Origin: Pseudomonadota bacterium
GTDB lineage: Bacteria; Desulfobacterota; Desulfovibrionia; Desulfovibrionales; Desulfomicrobiaceae
Length of the DNA stretch: 64,000 nucleotides
Reading direction: 5' to 3'
Assembly (NCBI GenBank): GCA_023393525.1
Contig: JAEWKZ010000089.1
Span: 1 to 64,000, forward strand
The notes under the pieces are model-generated. The model was not told the DNA's origin, did no database searches, and worked only from the letters and a program-made list of their open reading frames with translations. The position numbers and the translations under genes are program-made. Positions 25,438 through 33,166 of this stretch are shown in pieces (the first letter of the stretch is position 1; each line of letters starts with the position of its first letter).

Positions 25438-27281
25438 GTTCGTATCTCGTCGGTCAGGTGCGTCCCAGTCAATTGCTTTGGACCTATGGTCCTGGAGCTC
25501 TGATCGATCTCCCGAATCTCTCGGTGTTGACCATGGGCTTGGATCGCTGGAATCCAGACCGATGCCCTCCTATCGAGGAAGCTCGCCTTCTTGATGCCGT
25601 TCGCCGAGTGCTCGGCCCCCAGGTGGAACGATTACGAATGCCACCTTTTTTGAAAGAGGATGGTGTAGACCCCTTGTCCGCCGAGGGAAAGATTGGCGTA
25701 CCGGTCCGCCCCTTTCCGCGTTGGTTGCGGTGCGTCAAATGCGGTTTGCTGGCCGAGTATGATACGGGCCTGTTCGACATCAAGGCCAACCCGTATCGAC
25801 CGGAGCAGACCCATTTCGTGCATTCCAACTGTGAGAAAGGGAAGAACGCCGACGCGGTTCCCGCCCGTTTTCTGCTCGCGTGCAGAAACGGTCATCTCGA
25901 TGATTTTCCATGGCATTGGTTCGTGCATGGCGGTCCTTCCGACTGCAAAGGGACGCTGCGTTTCTTCGAGCGAGGTGCGTCGCTGCAGACAGAAAACCTC
26001 TGGGTCAAATGCGACGCCTGCGATGCGGCGCGTTCGTTGGTTCATGCCTTCGGCAGGGAAGCGCGAAAAAACCTCCCCGCCTGTAGAGGACGGCATCCCC
26101 ATCTCAACAAGTTCGAGGAATGCAAAGAGGAGTCTAGAACAATCCTTTTGGGAGCGACCAATGGCTGGTTTCCCATCACCTTGTCCGTCCTCGCGATTCC
26201 TATGGAGAAGGACCAACTCGGACAATTGATTCTGGATGGTTGGGAGTATTTCTCGGATGCGGAATCGGCTGACGAAGTCAAGGTGATCATAAAGACCTTG
26301 GTCAAGAGCGGCAGCCTGCCGGGAATCGATAAATGGGATCATAAGGACGTCTGGAAGGCGGTCGAAGACCGAAAGGAAGGCAGATCGGGCACAACCGTGA
26401 TCTCCGAGGGTGACATCAAGGGGCCCGAGTGGAACGTCTTGACGGCGGACAATTCTCCGACGGATTGGCCGCATTTCATGAGCAGCAAGACCGAAACACC
26501 CGAGGGCTATCGAGACCGATTGCACAGCGTGCTGCTCTTGGAACGACTCCGCGAAGTGAACGCTTTGATCGGCTACACTCGGGTGGAAGCACCCGAAGAA
26601 TCGACCGATCCGGACGAGCGCCCACCGATGGCCGACCTCAGCCGAAACAGACCAGAGTGGGTGCCGGCCAGTGAAGTGCACGGTGAAGGGATATTCATCA
26701 GGTTCAACGAGGCAACCTTAGCGGAATGGGAAAAGCGGACAGCGGTGAAGGCGAGAAGTAAAAAGCTGGAAGCTGGTCACCGGGGCTGGAGAAATGCCCG
26801 TGGACTCGACCCCGACGAGGGCTATCCCGGGATCAGATATGCCATGCTGCACACGTTCGCCCATCTTCTCATCCGGGAATTGGCTCTCGAATGTGGTTAC
26901 AACGCTGCGAGCATTCGGGAACGAATCTACGCTAAGGTCGATGGAGCATCACCCATGGCGGGCGTGTTGCTGTACACGGCGGCCGCCGATTCCGATGGCA
27001 CCCTCGGTGGGCTCGTTGAGCTCGGTAAACCCGAGAATCTGGGACGCCTTATCGAACAGGCACTTGATCGCGCCACGGTCTGCTCTTCCGATCCTCTCTG
27101 CTCGGAACACAATCCCGGTATCGATCGATCGTTGCACTCCGCGGCCTGTCATGCCTGCACCTTCGTCGCTGAAACATCCTGTGAACGGGGAAATCGATAT
27201 TTGGACAGAGCGCTGCTCGTAAAAACCTTCGAGGCGACCGAAAGCGCGTTCTTCGCCGGTACCGGAGCGTTGCGTGGATGA
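25434..27281 (+). CDS. drmB: DrmB, DUF1998 protein of DISARM
   Basis: A 615-residue protein. The N-terminus, YLVGQVRPSQLLWTYGPGAL, is typical of DrmB. A zinc-type CVKCG pair is near residue 100. The DUF1998 part (about residues 465-600) has MLHTFAHLLIRELALECGYN and ends in a Cys-rich region: SSDPLCSEHNPG, HSAACHACTFVAETSCERGN. The Cys/His set probably binds a metal. The start ATG overlaps drmA by four bases and the end overlaps drmC by eight. DrmB is known to work as a partner of DrmA. No other enzymatic motif is visible. Confidence 0.92.
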   Translation: MSSYLVGQVRPSQLLWTYGPGALIDLPNLSVLTMGLDRWNPDRCPPIEEARLLDAVRRVLGPQVERLRMPPFLKEDGVDPLSAEGKIGVPVRPFPRWLRCVKCGLLAEYDTGLFDIKANPYRPEQTHFVHSNCEKGKNADAVPARFLLACRNGHLDDFPWHWFVHGGPSDCKGTLRFFERGASLQTENLWVKCDACDAARSLVHAFGREARKNLPACRGRHPHLNKFEECKEESRTILLGATNGWFPITLSVLAIPMEKDQLGQLILDGWEYFSDAESADEVKVIIKTLVKSGSLPGIDKWDHKDVWKAVEDRKEGRSGTTVISEGDIKGPEWNVLTADNSPTDWPHFMSSKTETPEGYRDRLHSVLLLERLREVNALIGYTRVEAPEESTDPDERPPMADLSRNRPEWVPASEVHGEGIFIRFNEATLAEWEKRTAVKARSKKLEAGHRGWRNARGLDPDEGYPGIRYAMLHTFAHLLIRELALECGYNAASIRERIYAKVDGASPMAGVLLYTAAADSDGTLGGLVELGKPENLGRLIEQALDRATVCSSDPLCSEHNPGIDRSLHSAACHACTFVAETSCERGNRYLDRALLVKTFEATESAFFAGTGALRG

Positions 27282-28059
27282 CCTCCTGGCGGTGATAGCC
27301 GAACTCGGTCTAGAATTACACCCGGATCGGATCTCAACTGTCGCGTCGAAGATAGAGACGCTGGGCTCGGTCGAGCAGTTTGCTTTGATCAGGTCGAGCT
27401 TTGGCCCAAACGCGGACAAGAAATTGATAGGACGTTTGGACCTTGCGTGGCGTAACAGCAGGGAGGCTTCACCACGAGATGTGGCATCCGCTCTCAGAGG
27501 CGCGTCTGCGGCGGCAGTACTGAAAGAGAACCGTGGGGCAGTGGAATTGGTATGGACAGGCCCCTCGACGGGTCAAGTTCCGGTCAGACATACCGAACAG
27601 GTGCTCTGTGAAGTCATCGAAGCCGCCAAGAGAAGGTTGTTTCTCGTCAGCTTCGTCGCCTACGAAGTCGATTCGATAATCAAGGCTCTGCGCAGGGCGA
27701 TAGGCCGCAAGGTTCAGATCGACGTGTTGCTGGAGTCGTCCAGCAAACACGGTGGCAAGGTTGACCATGACTCCATCAAGGCTTTGAAAAGCGTTCTTCC
27801 ATCAATCGACGTTTACGTGTGGACGTCGGACAAGAAGTCGCTTCCCGGACAATTGTCGGGATCCGTTCACGCCAAATGTGCCGTCGCCGATGGTGAAATG
27901 GCTTTCATCACCAGTGCGAATCTGACCTCCGCCGCGATGGAGCGCAACATGGAACTCGGCGTCCTCGTCAAGGGCGGTGAACTCCCCTTCGAGCTCCATC
28001 GGCATCTGGAGGCTCTGATTTCTACGAAGGTCGTTCAGAAACTTAGTGGAATCAATTAA
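27274..28059 (+). CDS. drmC: DrmC, phospholipase D-like protein of DISARM
   Basis: A 261-residue protein starting at GTG 27274, eight bases inside drmB. It carries one HKD motif, HAKCAVADGEMAFITSANLT with His at about residue 199, and the following SAAMERNMELG segment typical of PLD-type nucleases. A single HKD motif implies that two copies dimerise to make one active site. The N-terminal 90 residues are helical. DrmC is the last gene of the DISARM operon. In the first characterised DISARM system it was reported to be dispensable for much of the protection, so its catalytic contribution here is uncertain. Confidence 0.9.
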   Translation: MDDLLAVIAELGLELHPDRISTVASKIETLGSVEQFALIRSSFGPNADKKLIGRLDLAWRNSREASPRDVASALRGASAAAVLKENRGAVELVWTGPSTGQVPVRHTEQVLCEVIEAAKRRLFLVSFVAYEVDSIIKALRRAIGRKVQIDVLLESSSKHGGKVDHDSIKALKSVLPSIDVYVWTSDKKSLPGQLSGSVHAKCAVADGEMAFITSANLTSAAMERNMELGVLVKGGELPFELHRHLEALISTKVVQKLSGIN

Positions 28060-28211
28060 CGCAGTATCAGTTAGGCCACTTACTCAAAATTTACGTTCAG
28101 TTTTCTTGAAATACCAAAATAACATGGCGCTGCGGCTATGAAAAGCAGTCGGTAGGTATGTGGTTTTAAATTTCTTCTGTTTCTGCTAAGTGTTAAAAAC
28201 GGAGTGATGTC

Positions 28212-29579
28212 TTGGCTGAAGAAGATTATAAAAATGTTTGGAGACAGCATTTTCCTACATATCATTTTAGTGATAGAGATATCGCTATAGAGGAATACAA
28301 AGTTGCTGCGAAAAATTTGGAGTCAGAAGAAAGAATTTTTATAAATGCATCGAATTATATAGCTGTAATTACGACTGCTCTAGGTACGTTGCTGATTGGT
28401 TCGTCCAATAGACTTATGTTGATTTTTGATAATGTAATTTCATCTGGACTTGTTCTTATTATTTTGTTGGCAGTAATTGTCGGATTTTCTTTTGTTAGTC
28501 TAAAATATTTTTCAGATAGACATAAGTCTGTAATATTTGCTGGACGGAAAGTTGTTATTTTAAGGAGAATGTTAGGATTGAGCTACGGGCAGGTGCAATT
28601 GATTCTTCCTAATTGGAGAGTTGAGGGTGCTGATCAGCCATTGGCTTTGAGTGTATTCCCAGGATGGTTGACATCTGCAACATACCCATTTTGGGTGATG
28701 TCTATTATTTCTACTTCAGTAATTGTATTTTTAAGTGCTTTGTTTTTGAATCAGATTCCAGATTATGTTCCTCAAGATTTAATCAGTGAAGTTGTTATCG
28801 GTTCTTTCTTGATATGGACTTCATTCTCAATGATATATTATCGGTATCTGTTGCTTGATACGCATGAGAGCTTGCGTCTAATTTTTTACAAAAGCTTGTC
28901 CAATTTAATAAAACTACCGTTATCAAGTAATATAGAATACGTTATATATAGAGCTAAGTTAGCGTGCTATGAAACTGATAGGATGAAAATTTCTACAAAA
29001 AATATTCGTAAGTTTTTAGTTTTTATTGAGGATAAAGATTTTTATAAACATTCTGGGATTAGCTATAGGTCTTTGTTAAGAAGTATGCTTGGCGTTTTAG
29101 GTTTTAGGCCAAAATCTGGGGGATCAACAATCGCTCAACAATTAGTCAGAACGTTATTTATTGAGGACTTGACTAAAACAATACGAAGAAAGTTTGTTGA
29201 GCTTGGATTAGCCCCGTGGATTACAACTGTGTTACAAAAAGATCTAATTTTAGATATGTATATTTCTTCTGTTCGTTATGAGCGGGGACGTTTTGGTGTA
29301 GTCGAGGCGATGAAGTTCTATTGGGGGCAGATTGTAGAACGTCCTGATAATGCACAGGCTTTTTTTCTTATTGAGCGGGTTAGCAATGTTCGCTCTATGT
29401 TGCTTGTAAATAAAATAATTGAGACAGCTAGATCTGCAAGAGACTGTGGGCTGATCGAATCTAGCGATTTTAAATGCCTATATGACCTCTATCAAGATGC
29501 TGTAAAAAATGGGAAAATTAAAGCAAAAAAATCTGATCTCCAAAAATTAGCTAGTGGTTTATGTAGTAATTATATGTAA
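28212..29579 (+). CDS. Multi-pass membrane protein with GT51 peptidoglycan glycosyltransferase domain
   Basis: A 455-residue protein. TTG 28212 is taken as start because GGAGTGATG precedes it and no in-frame ATG lies nearby. Residues 45-210 hold about four hydrophobic spans in two hairpins, with a charged helical N-terminus. From about residue 265 the GT51 motifs follow: EDKDFYKHSG with the catalytic Glu, GGSTIAQQLVRTLF, RRKFVELGLAPW, and KDLILDMY leading to FGVVEAMKFYWG. There is no transpeptidase domain, and a monofunctional enzyme normally has only one span. The gene is strongly AT-rich, unlike the DISARM genes 150 bases upstream, so it arrived separately. It should act on lipid II at the membrane. 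Whether it is a defence effector or a cell-wall enzyme is open. Confidence 0.72.
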   Translation: MAEEDYKNVWRQHFPTYHFSDRDIAIEEYKVAAKNLESEERIFINASNYIAVITTALGTLLIGSSNRLMLIFDNVISSGLVLIILLAVIVGFSFVSLKYFSDRHKSVIFAGRKVVILRRMLGLSYGQVQLILPNWRVEGADQPLALSVFPGWLTSATYPFWVMSIISTSVIVFLSALFLNQIPDYVPQDLISEVVIGSFLIWTSFSMIYYRYLLLDTHESLRLIFYKSLSNLIKLPLSSNIEYVIYRAKLACYETDRMKISTKNIRKFLVFIEDKDFYKHSGISYRSLLRSMLGVLGFRPKSGGSTIAQQLVRTLFIEDLTKTIRRKFVELGLAPWITTVLQKDLILDMYISSVRYERGRFGVVEAMKFYWGQIVERPDNAQAFFLIERVSNVRSMLLVNKIIETARSARDCGLIESSDFKCLYDLYQDAVKNGKIKAKKSDLQKLASGLCSNYM

Positions 29580-29641
29580 TTTTGTAGTTAGTCACTCCTA
29601 AAAAATCTAAAAGCGGGCCGTGAGACACAAGCCTGTACCGA

Positions 29642-30102
29642 TCAAACTTCTGCTCGAAAAACGTACCCCAGCAATTTTAGGCACAAAAAATACAGTATCC
29701 GGATGAACTTCCGGAAATTGAACGCAGCGCAGGCCATGAACAGATTTATGGAATCGCCGATCTGCCCTTTGAGGTAGTTTAGCAACGTCCTAAGATCACT
29801 CTTGAGATGGCCGATGATTGGCTCAATGGCGGCCCTGCTGCGGCGATAACGTTCTCATTCTCTGGCTTTGCGCTTCTCATGTTCAGTATTTGGACCTTTG
29901 CCTGATTTTGGAGTTTCGATGCGGGTTCCTTGACCCTGAGCTTCCCTCGGTAGCCACGGTCGCAGGTCGCCATGGTTGGTCTTTTGTCGACGATACTCTC
30001 GACCTGGGTGTCGCGATTTGCAGGGCAAGAGGGGTAAGGGCAGAGGTGCTTAAAGGCAGTCGTTGGCCCCGCCTTCTTTGTTTTGGGGCCTAGTTTTGGC
30101 AA
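29642..30102 (-). pseudogene. IS5-type transposase remnant (3' part, frameshifted)
   Basis: On the minus strand the C-terminal end of a DDE transposase is readable: CDRGYRGKLRVKEP, then in another frame RAAIEPIIGHLKSDLRTLL and GDSINLFMACAAFNFRKFIR, ending at a TGA at 29642-29644. The DRGYRGK and IEPIIGHLKSD motifs are characteristic of the IS5-like group. A frameshift lies around 29850 and the N-terminal two thirds are absent before hipB begins. No terminal inverted repeats were identified. It is a decayed insertion sequence. Confidence 0.75.
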
Positions 30103-30151
30103 AAATGATGATATTTGTTGATTTATCCGAGATAAAGATTAAAATATCATC

Positions 30152-30529
30152 ATGAATACAGCATTTGAGCAAAACAAAAATCCTTCAAAAAAGTTTGCGA
30201 AGCGAGCAAGCACCTCGCTTCCTCTTTCAGTTGTAAAAGCGATCGAGACTTTGGGTAGCAACATCCAAGTTGCCAGAAAAAGGCGAGGGTATAGCGAAGC
30301 AAAACTTGCCGAACTTGCGCATATTTCTAAGCAAACCCTTCGTAGAGCTGAGGCAGGGGAGCCAGGGATTGGGATTGGTGTCCTAGCGAGTATCCTTTAT
30401 ATTCTTCAACTCGATAGAGATCTAGATTTAATCGCCAATCCAGAAAAAGATATGCAAGGAATTTTTTTAGCAAATTCAAAGCTGCCTCAGCGAATTCGAG
30501 AAAAAAAAGATGAGAAATTCGACTTCTGA
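30152..30529 (+). CDS. hipB: HipB-like antitoxin, Xre-family helix-turn-helix
   Basis: A 125-residue DNA-binding protein. A Cro/C1-type helix-turn-helix occupies about residues 33-90: LGSNIQVARKRRGYSEAKLA, then AHISKQTLRRAEAGEPGIG. It overlaps the hipA gene by 20 bases, the usual HipB-HipA order. It should bind the operon promoter and neutralise HipA. It starts about 50 bases after the transposase remnant; the AT-rich gap TATCCGAGATAAAGATTAAA may hold the autoregulated promoter. Long charged ends extend beyond the HTH, and the C-terminal KKDEKFDF is the part overlapping hipA. Confidence 0.8.
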   Translation: MNTAFEQNKNPSKKFAKRASTSLPLSVVKAIETLGSNIQVARKRRGYSEAKLAELAHISKQTLRRAEAGEPGIGIGVLASILYILQLDRDLDLIANPEKDMQGIFLANSKLPQRIREKKDEKFDF

Positions 30530-31784
30530 TATCATCGTTTTTATTTGGTTAAAGGGTAAAGGGTATGTCCCGGCAGCAAAAATCATCAAACACAATGATG
30601 CCCGCAGTTGTCTTGAATTTGGGTATGGTGCAAGGTACTTAAAGTCTGCGAGCTCTATACCAGTCGATCCAGTCTGTTTGCCACTTTTTGGATTATCTTC
30701 GGTCTTCAGCGAGTCAAATATCCCTATGTTTTCAGCTTTAGGCGATATGGTTCCAGACAAATGGGGGAGAAAACTCTTTAGCCTCATGGCGGGACGACAT
30801 TCTCAAGCCTTAACAGAACTAGACATTCTGACTGCCGTGCACAGCAAAAAAAGAATTGGAGCAATCGCTTTCGGCCGTTCTCCAAGCGATGGCCCTGTTT
30901 CCTTTGCTACTTGGGCAGATGGAACAGCGCAGACATTAAGGCTAGATGACCTCGAACGTGTGGTGAAGGTTGTCGAAGCCATCGACGAGGTTGAAGGCGA
31001 TGACGAAATGGACCATCTTCGCAAAATATTATTGGAAGACGCTTTTTTTAAAGCCCTAACTTCATCTTTGAATGTTGGTGGCAGTAGGCCAAAAGCTTTA
31101 ATTTCCGAAAACGGAAATGAATACATCGCTAAATTTTCCAAACGCGGGGATCTTTGGAACGAGCCACGTATCGAATTTGCAACCATGCAACTCGCAAAGA
31201 AGTGTGGCATTAAAACTGTAGATATGAAATTAATACCCTGCAATAACACCTGCGTCTTGCTGGTTAAAAGATTTGACCGAGATCAGGACTGCGAACCCCG
31301 ACATTTTGTGTCTGGGCTTACTATGCTCAACCTTTCAGAGGAAGAAGAGTGGGGGAGCTATCCAGATCTGGCTCAAGTCGCCAGGCGCCACGGAGATAGT
31401 TTTGCTGGGCCAGAACTTTTTCGAAGAATGATCTTCAATGTATTATGTTCGAACATTGATGACCATCCTAGAAATCATGCTTTTTTTGTTGATAGATATG
31501 GCGTGAGCATTACTCCAGCATATGGCATAGTTCCTACACAAACCAGAATTATAGAAAAGTTTTTGGCTTTTGGATGTGGTCTCTATGGGCGAGAGGCTAA
31601 TCTCAATAACGCTTTAAGCGCAACAAGTGCATTTGGACTTCAATACTCGCAAGCACAAAAAATCGTGTTTGATATGATTAAAACAATTAAAACATGGAAA
31701 ACATGTTTTAAAGAAAACGGAGTAACAGACAGAGAGATTTCAGATCTTGAATTTCGTTTCAGTGATGTTGAGATTGGGTCATGA
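30510..31784 (+). CDS. hipA: HipA-like serine/threonine kinase toxin with altered metal site
   Basis: A 424-residue HipA-family protein. Recognisable parts are an N-terminal subdomain, the Gly-rich LNVGGSRPKALI, the nucleotide-binding KFSKRGD, KRFDRD, and the catalytic loop NIDDHPRNHAFF (about residue 315). The Mg-binding position, normally an Asp in a P-A-Y-D motif, reads TPAYGIVP here (Gly near residue 338, codon GGC, one base from GAC). The protein may therefore be a weak or dead kinase, or the substitution may be compensated. It overlaps hipB by 20 bases. If active, it would phosphorylate an essential protein such as an aminoacyl-tRNA synthetase and cause growth arrest. Confidence 0.82.
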   Translation: MRNSTSDIIVFIWLKGKGYVPAAKIIKHNDARSCLEFGYGARYLKSASSIPVDPVCLPLFGLSSVFSESNIPMFSALGDMVPDKWGRKLFSLMAGRHSQALTELDILTAVHSKKRIGAIAFGRSPSDGPVSFATWADGTAQTLRLDDLERVVKVVEAIDEVEGDDEMDHLRKILLEDAFFKALTSSLNVGGSRPKALISENGNEYIAKFSKRGDLWNEPRIEFATMQLAKKCGIKTVDMKLIPCNNTCVLLVKRFDRDQDCEPRHFVSGLTMLNLSEEEEWGSYPDLAQVARRHGDSFAGPELFRRMIFNVLCSNIDDHPRNHAFFVDRYGVSITPAYGIVPTQTRIIEKFLAFGCGLYGREANLNNALSATSAFGLQYSQAQKIVFDMIKTIKTWKTCFKENGVTDREISDLEFRFSDVEIGS

Positions 31785-31950
31785 AAAAAACAATCCTGAA
31801 ATTTTAAAAACGTTCAATCATGAGTAATACGACCCTCTGACCACTCTGTTTTGTATAGAGTGCGGCTACAAAAAAGAAGGAATAAACGAAATGATAGTTG
31901 TTACATTGCACTAGAGTGCGTTCTTCATAGATATTGATGGAAGGAAAAGC

Positions 31951-32385
31951 ATGCCAGCACAGATAATAACCATCGCCATCCAGAAGGGCCGGGTTGGGAA
32001 GACCACTGCCGCCGTCAACCTCGCCCATGCCCTGGCTTACAAGCCATTCAATAAGAGGGTCCTGGTTATCGACATGGACCCTCAGTCCAATGCTACAGCC
32101 ATTTTAAGTCAAAACCCAAAAGGTGGAGACAAGACGATCGTCGACGTCTTTCTCGATGACGATATCAAGATCTCGGCATGCACCACCCCGTCTAAAGTCA
32201 AAGGGGTAAGCATCATCCCGTCCACATTGGACGCGTTTAAGCTCAAAACAGCCCTGACTCCTTCCTCACCAAAAGGAATCCTCGGCCTCAAGTTCAAACT
32301 TGAAAAAGACCCCAAGTTTCTCGACTCTTACCACGCCGCAAAAGATGCGGTTGCGGCGTTAGATGCCATGGCCGATCGTCCATAA
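31951..32385 (+). pseudogene. Truncated ParA/Soj-type ATPase with foreign C-terminal tail
   Basis: A 144-residue frame starting with a ParA deviant Walker A, IQKGRVGKTTAAVNLAHAL, in which the usual second Gly (KGG) is Arg, and Walker A' MDPQSNATAIL. A complete ParA has about 250 residues with a Walker B near 120; this frame stops before any such motif. Its last 16 residues, YHAAKDAVAALDAMAD, resemble the tail of the repeat protein at 9-845 in both protein and DNA. It looks like a partition gene of a plasmid or integrative element broken by recombination. An IR GCACT-AG-AGTGC lies upstream around 31907-31918. Expression is possible but function unlikely. Confidence 0.65.
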
Positions 32386-32439
32386 GTGAGCATGTGTCCA
32401 CGAGTGAGCATGTGTCCATGAGTGAGCATGTGTCCATGA
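32386..32439 (+). repeat. Three tandem copies of an 18-base unit
   Basis: The unit GTGAGCATGTGTCCATGA occurs three times head to tail (32386, 32404, 32422), the first with one substitution, directly after the stop of the broken parA frame. A fragment GTGAAGG follows. Too short and with no spacers, so not CRISPR. It may be an iteron- or parS-like array from a mobile element, or slippage-generated. Confidence 0.7.
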
Positions 32440-32500
32440 GTGAAGGATTGCCAGTGGAAAAAGTGGCAAAAAAATGGCAAAACTAATTTGATAATCAAGA

Positions 32501-32549
32501 GAAAAAGAAAAAGGCTTATTGCAATTTTGCGATAAGCCTTTGATTTTTT
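32501..32549 (-). terminator. Intrinsic terminator of tRNA-Leu
   Basis: AAGGCTTAT (32511-32519) pairs with ATAAGCCTT (32532-32540). On the minus strand the stem is followed by TTTTTCTTTTT, giving a classical Rho-independent terminator immediately downstream of the tRNA. The 3' T-rich side on the plus strand (TGATTTTTTT) could also serve as a terminator for rightward transcripts from the island. Confidence 0.75.
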
Positions 32550-32636
32550 TGGTGCCCAGGGCGGGACTTGAACCCGCACGATCCGAAGATCAAGGGATTT
32601 TAAATCCCTGGCGTCTACCACTTCCACCACCCGGGC
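32550..32636 (-). tRNA. tRNA-Leu (anticodon UAA)
   Basis: An 87-base cloverleaf on the minus strand with encoded CCA. The acceptor stem GCCCGGG pairs with CCTGGGC. The anticodon stem-loop AGGGA-TTTAAAA-TCCCT gives anticodon TAA. A long variable arm (TGATCTTCGGATC), as expected for leucine, and a T-arm with GGTTCAAGTCCC are present. Its 3' end faces the accessory half of the window, the usual orientation for an integrated genomic island. Confidence 0.95.
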
Positions 32637-32737
32637 AGGGAGGTTTTTCAATTATACACGGGGCTCATGAGCGTCAATTCTTTCTTGGTCTCCGGCGATG
32701 GCAGGTCTGGATATGGGCGGGGACGATGCCAAAGGCG

Positions 32738-32781
32738 TAGGGGCGAAAAATTCTAGGGGCAAAAATTTTTTTGCCCCTACA
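32738..32781. repeat. REP-like palindrome, GTAGGGGC / GCCCCTAC
   Basis: GTAGGGGCGAAAAATT is followed by TAGGGGCAAAAATT and the inverted GCCCCTAC, so the element contains both a direct duplication and a hairpin TAGGGGCAAAAA/TTTTTTTGCCCCTA. It resembles the short palindromic extragenic elements scattered in many proteobacteria. It may also terminate minus-strand transcription from the MATE pair. The rest of 32637-32869 shows no gene. Confidence 0.5.
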
Positions 32782-32869
32782 GCGCCGTGGCAGGGCGTTA
32801 TGCGGTGGATGACAATTGCCGGGACACGGGTTTTCCGGACGGATTTGCGGCCTGTTGCGCGCATGGCCG

Positions 32870-33166
32870 CTAGCTCGTCTTGTTGCGGCTATTGATGTGG
32901 TTTTCGAAGTCGGCGGCGAAACCGCTATCTATGTAGCTCAAGTCGCGCAGCAGTTCGTCCACGTCAAAGCCGCTTTGCACCGCGAACTGGGCGAAGGCCC
33001 GGCCGGAGGTGCCGGCGTGGCGCTGGCGGATCAGGCCTTCGTTGTCGCGCGAGAAAAACTGGTAATGCCCCAGGGCGTCGAGCACGATGGAGTATTCCAG
33101 GTCCCAGGGGGTGTCCGAGGCGTAGTTCACCACGGAGCCGAGATAATGGCCGGGCAGGGATTTCAA
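32870..33166 (-). CDS. Small conserved-looking protein coupled to the MATE gene
   Basis: A 98-residue protein starting at TTG 33166, with AGGAGA eight bases upstream; its start overlaps the MATE stop (TTGA). The sequence begins MKSLPGHYLGSVVNYASDTP and contains LEYSIVLDALGHYQFFSRDN and FDVDELLRDLSYIDSGFAAD. There is no signal peptide, membrane span or known motif. Codon use matches the neighbouring core genes, which favours a real gene over chance. Function unknown; translational coupling suggests a link to the exporter. Confidence 0.6.
   Translation of the reverse strand: MKSLPGHYLGSVVNYASDTPWDLEYSIVLDALGHYQFFSRDNEGLIRQRHAGTSGRAFAQFAVQSGFDVDELLRDLSYIDSGFAADFENHINSRNKTS

Noticed and set aside
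28080..28265. 61-residue minus-strand frame before the GT51 gene
   Set aside because: Overlaps the start of the GT51 gene and shows no signal or motif.
31804..32028. 74-residue minus-strand frame before the ParA remnant
   Set aside because: Mostly overlaps the ParA frame, no ribosome site, no motif.
32386..32439. Tandem 18-base repeats as a CRISPR array
   Set aside because: Units are contiguous without spacers and too short, and no cas genes are nearby.
1..32549. Second copy of the tRNA-Leu 3' end as left attachment site
   Set aside because: Looked for the T-arm and acceptor sequence by eye through the accessory half and did not find one; the border may lie outside the window.
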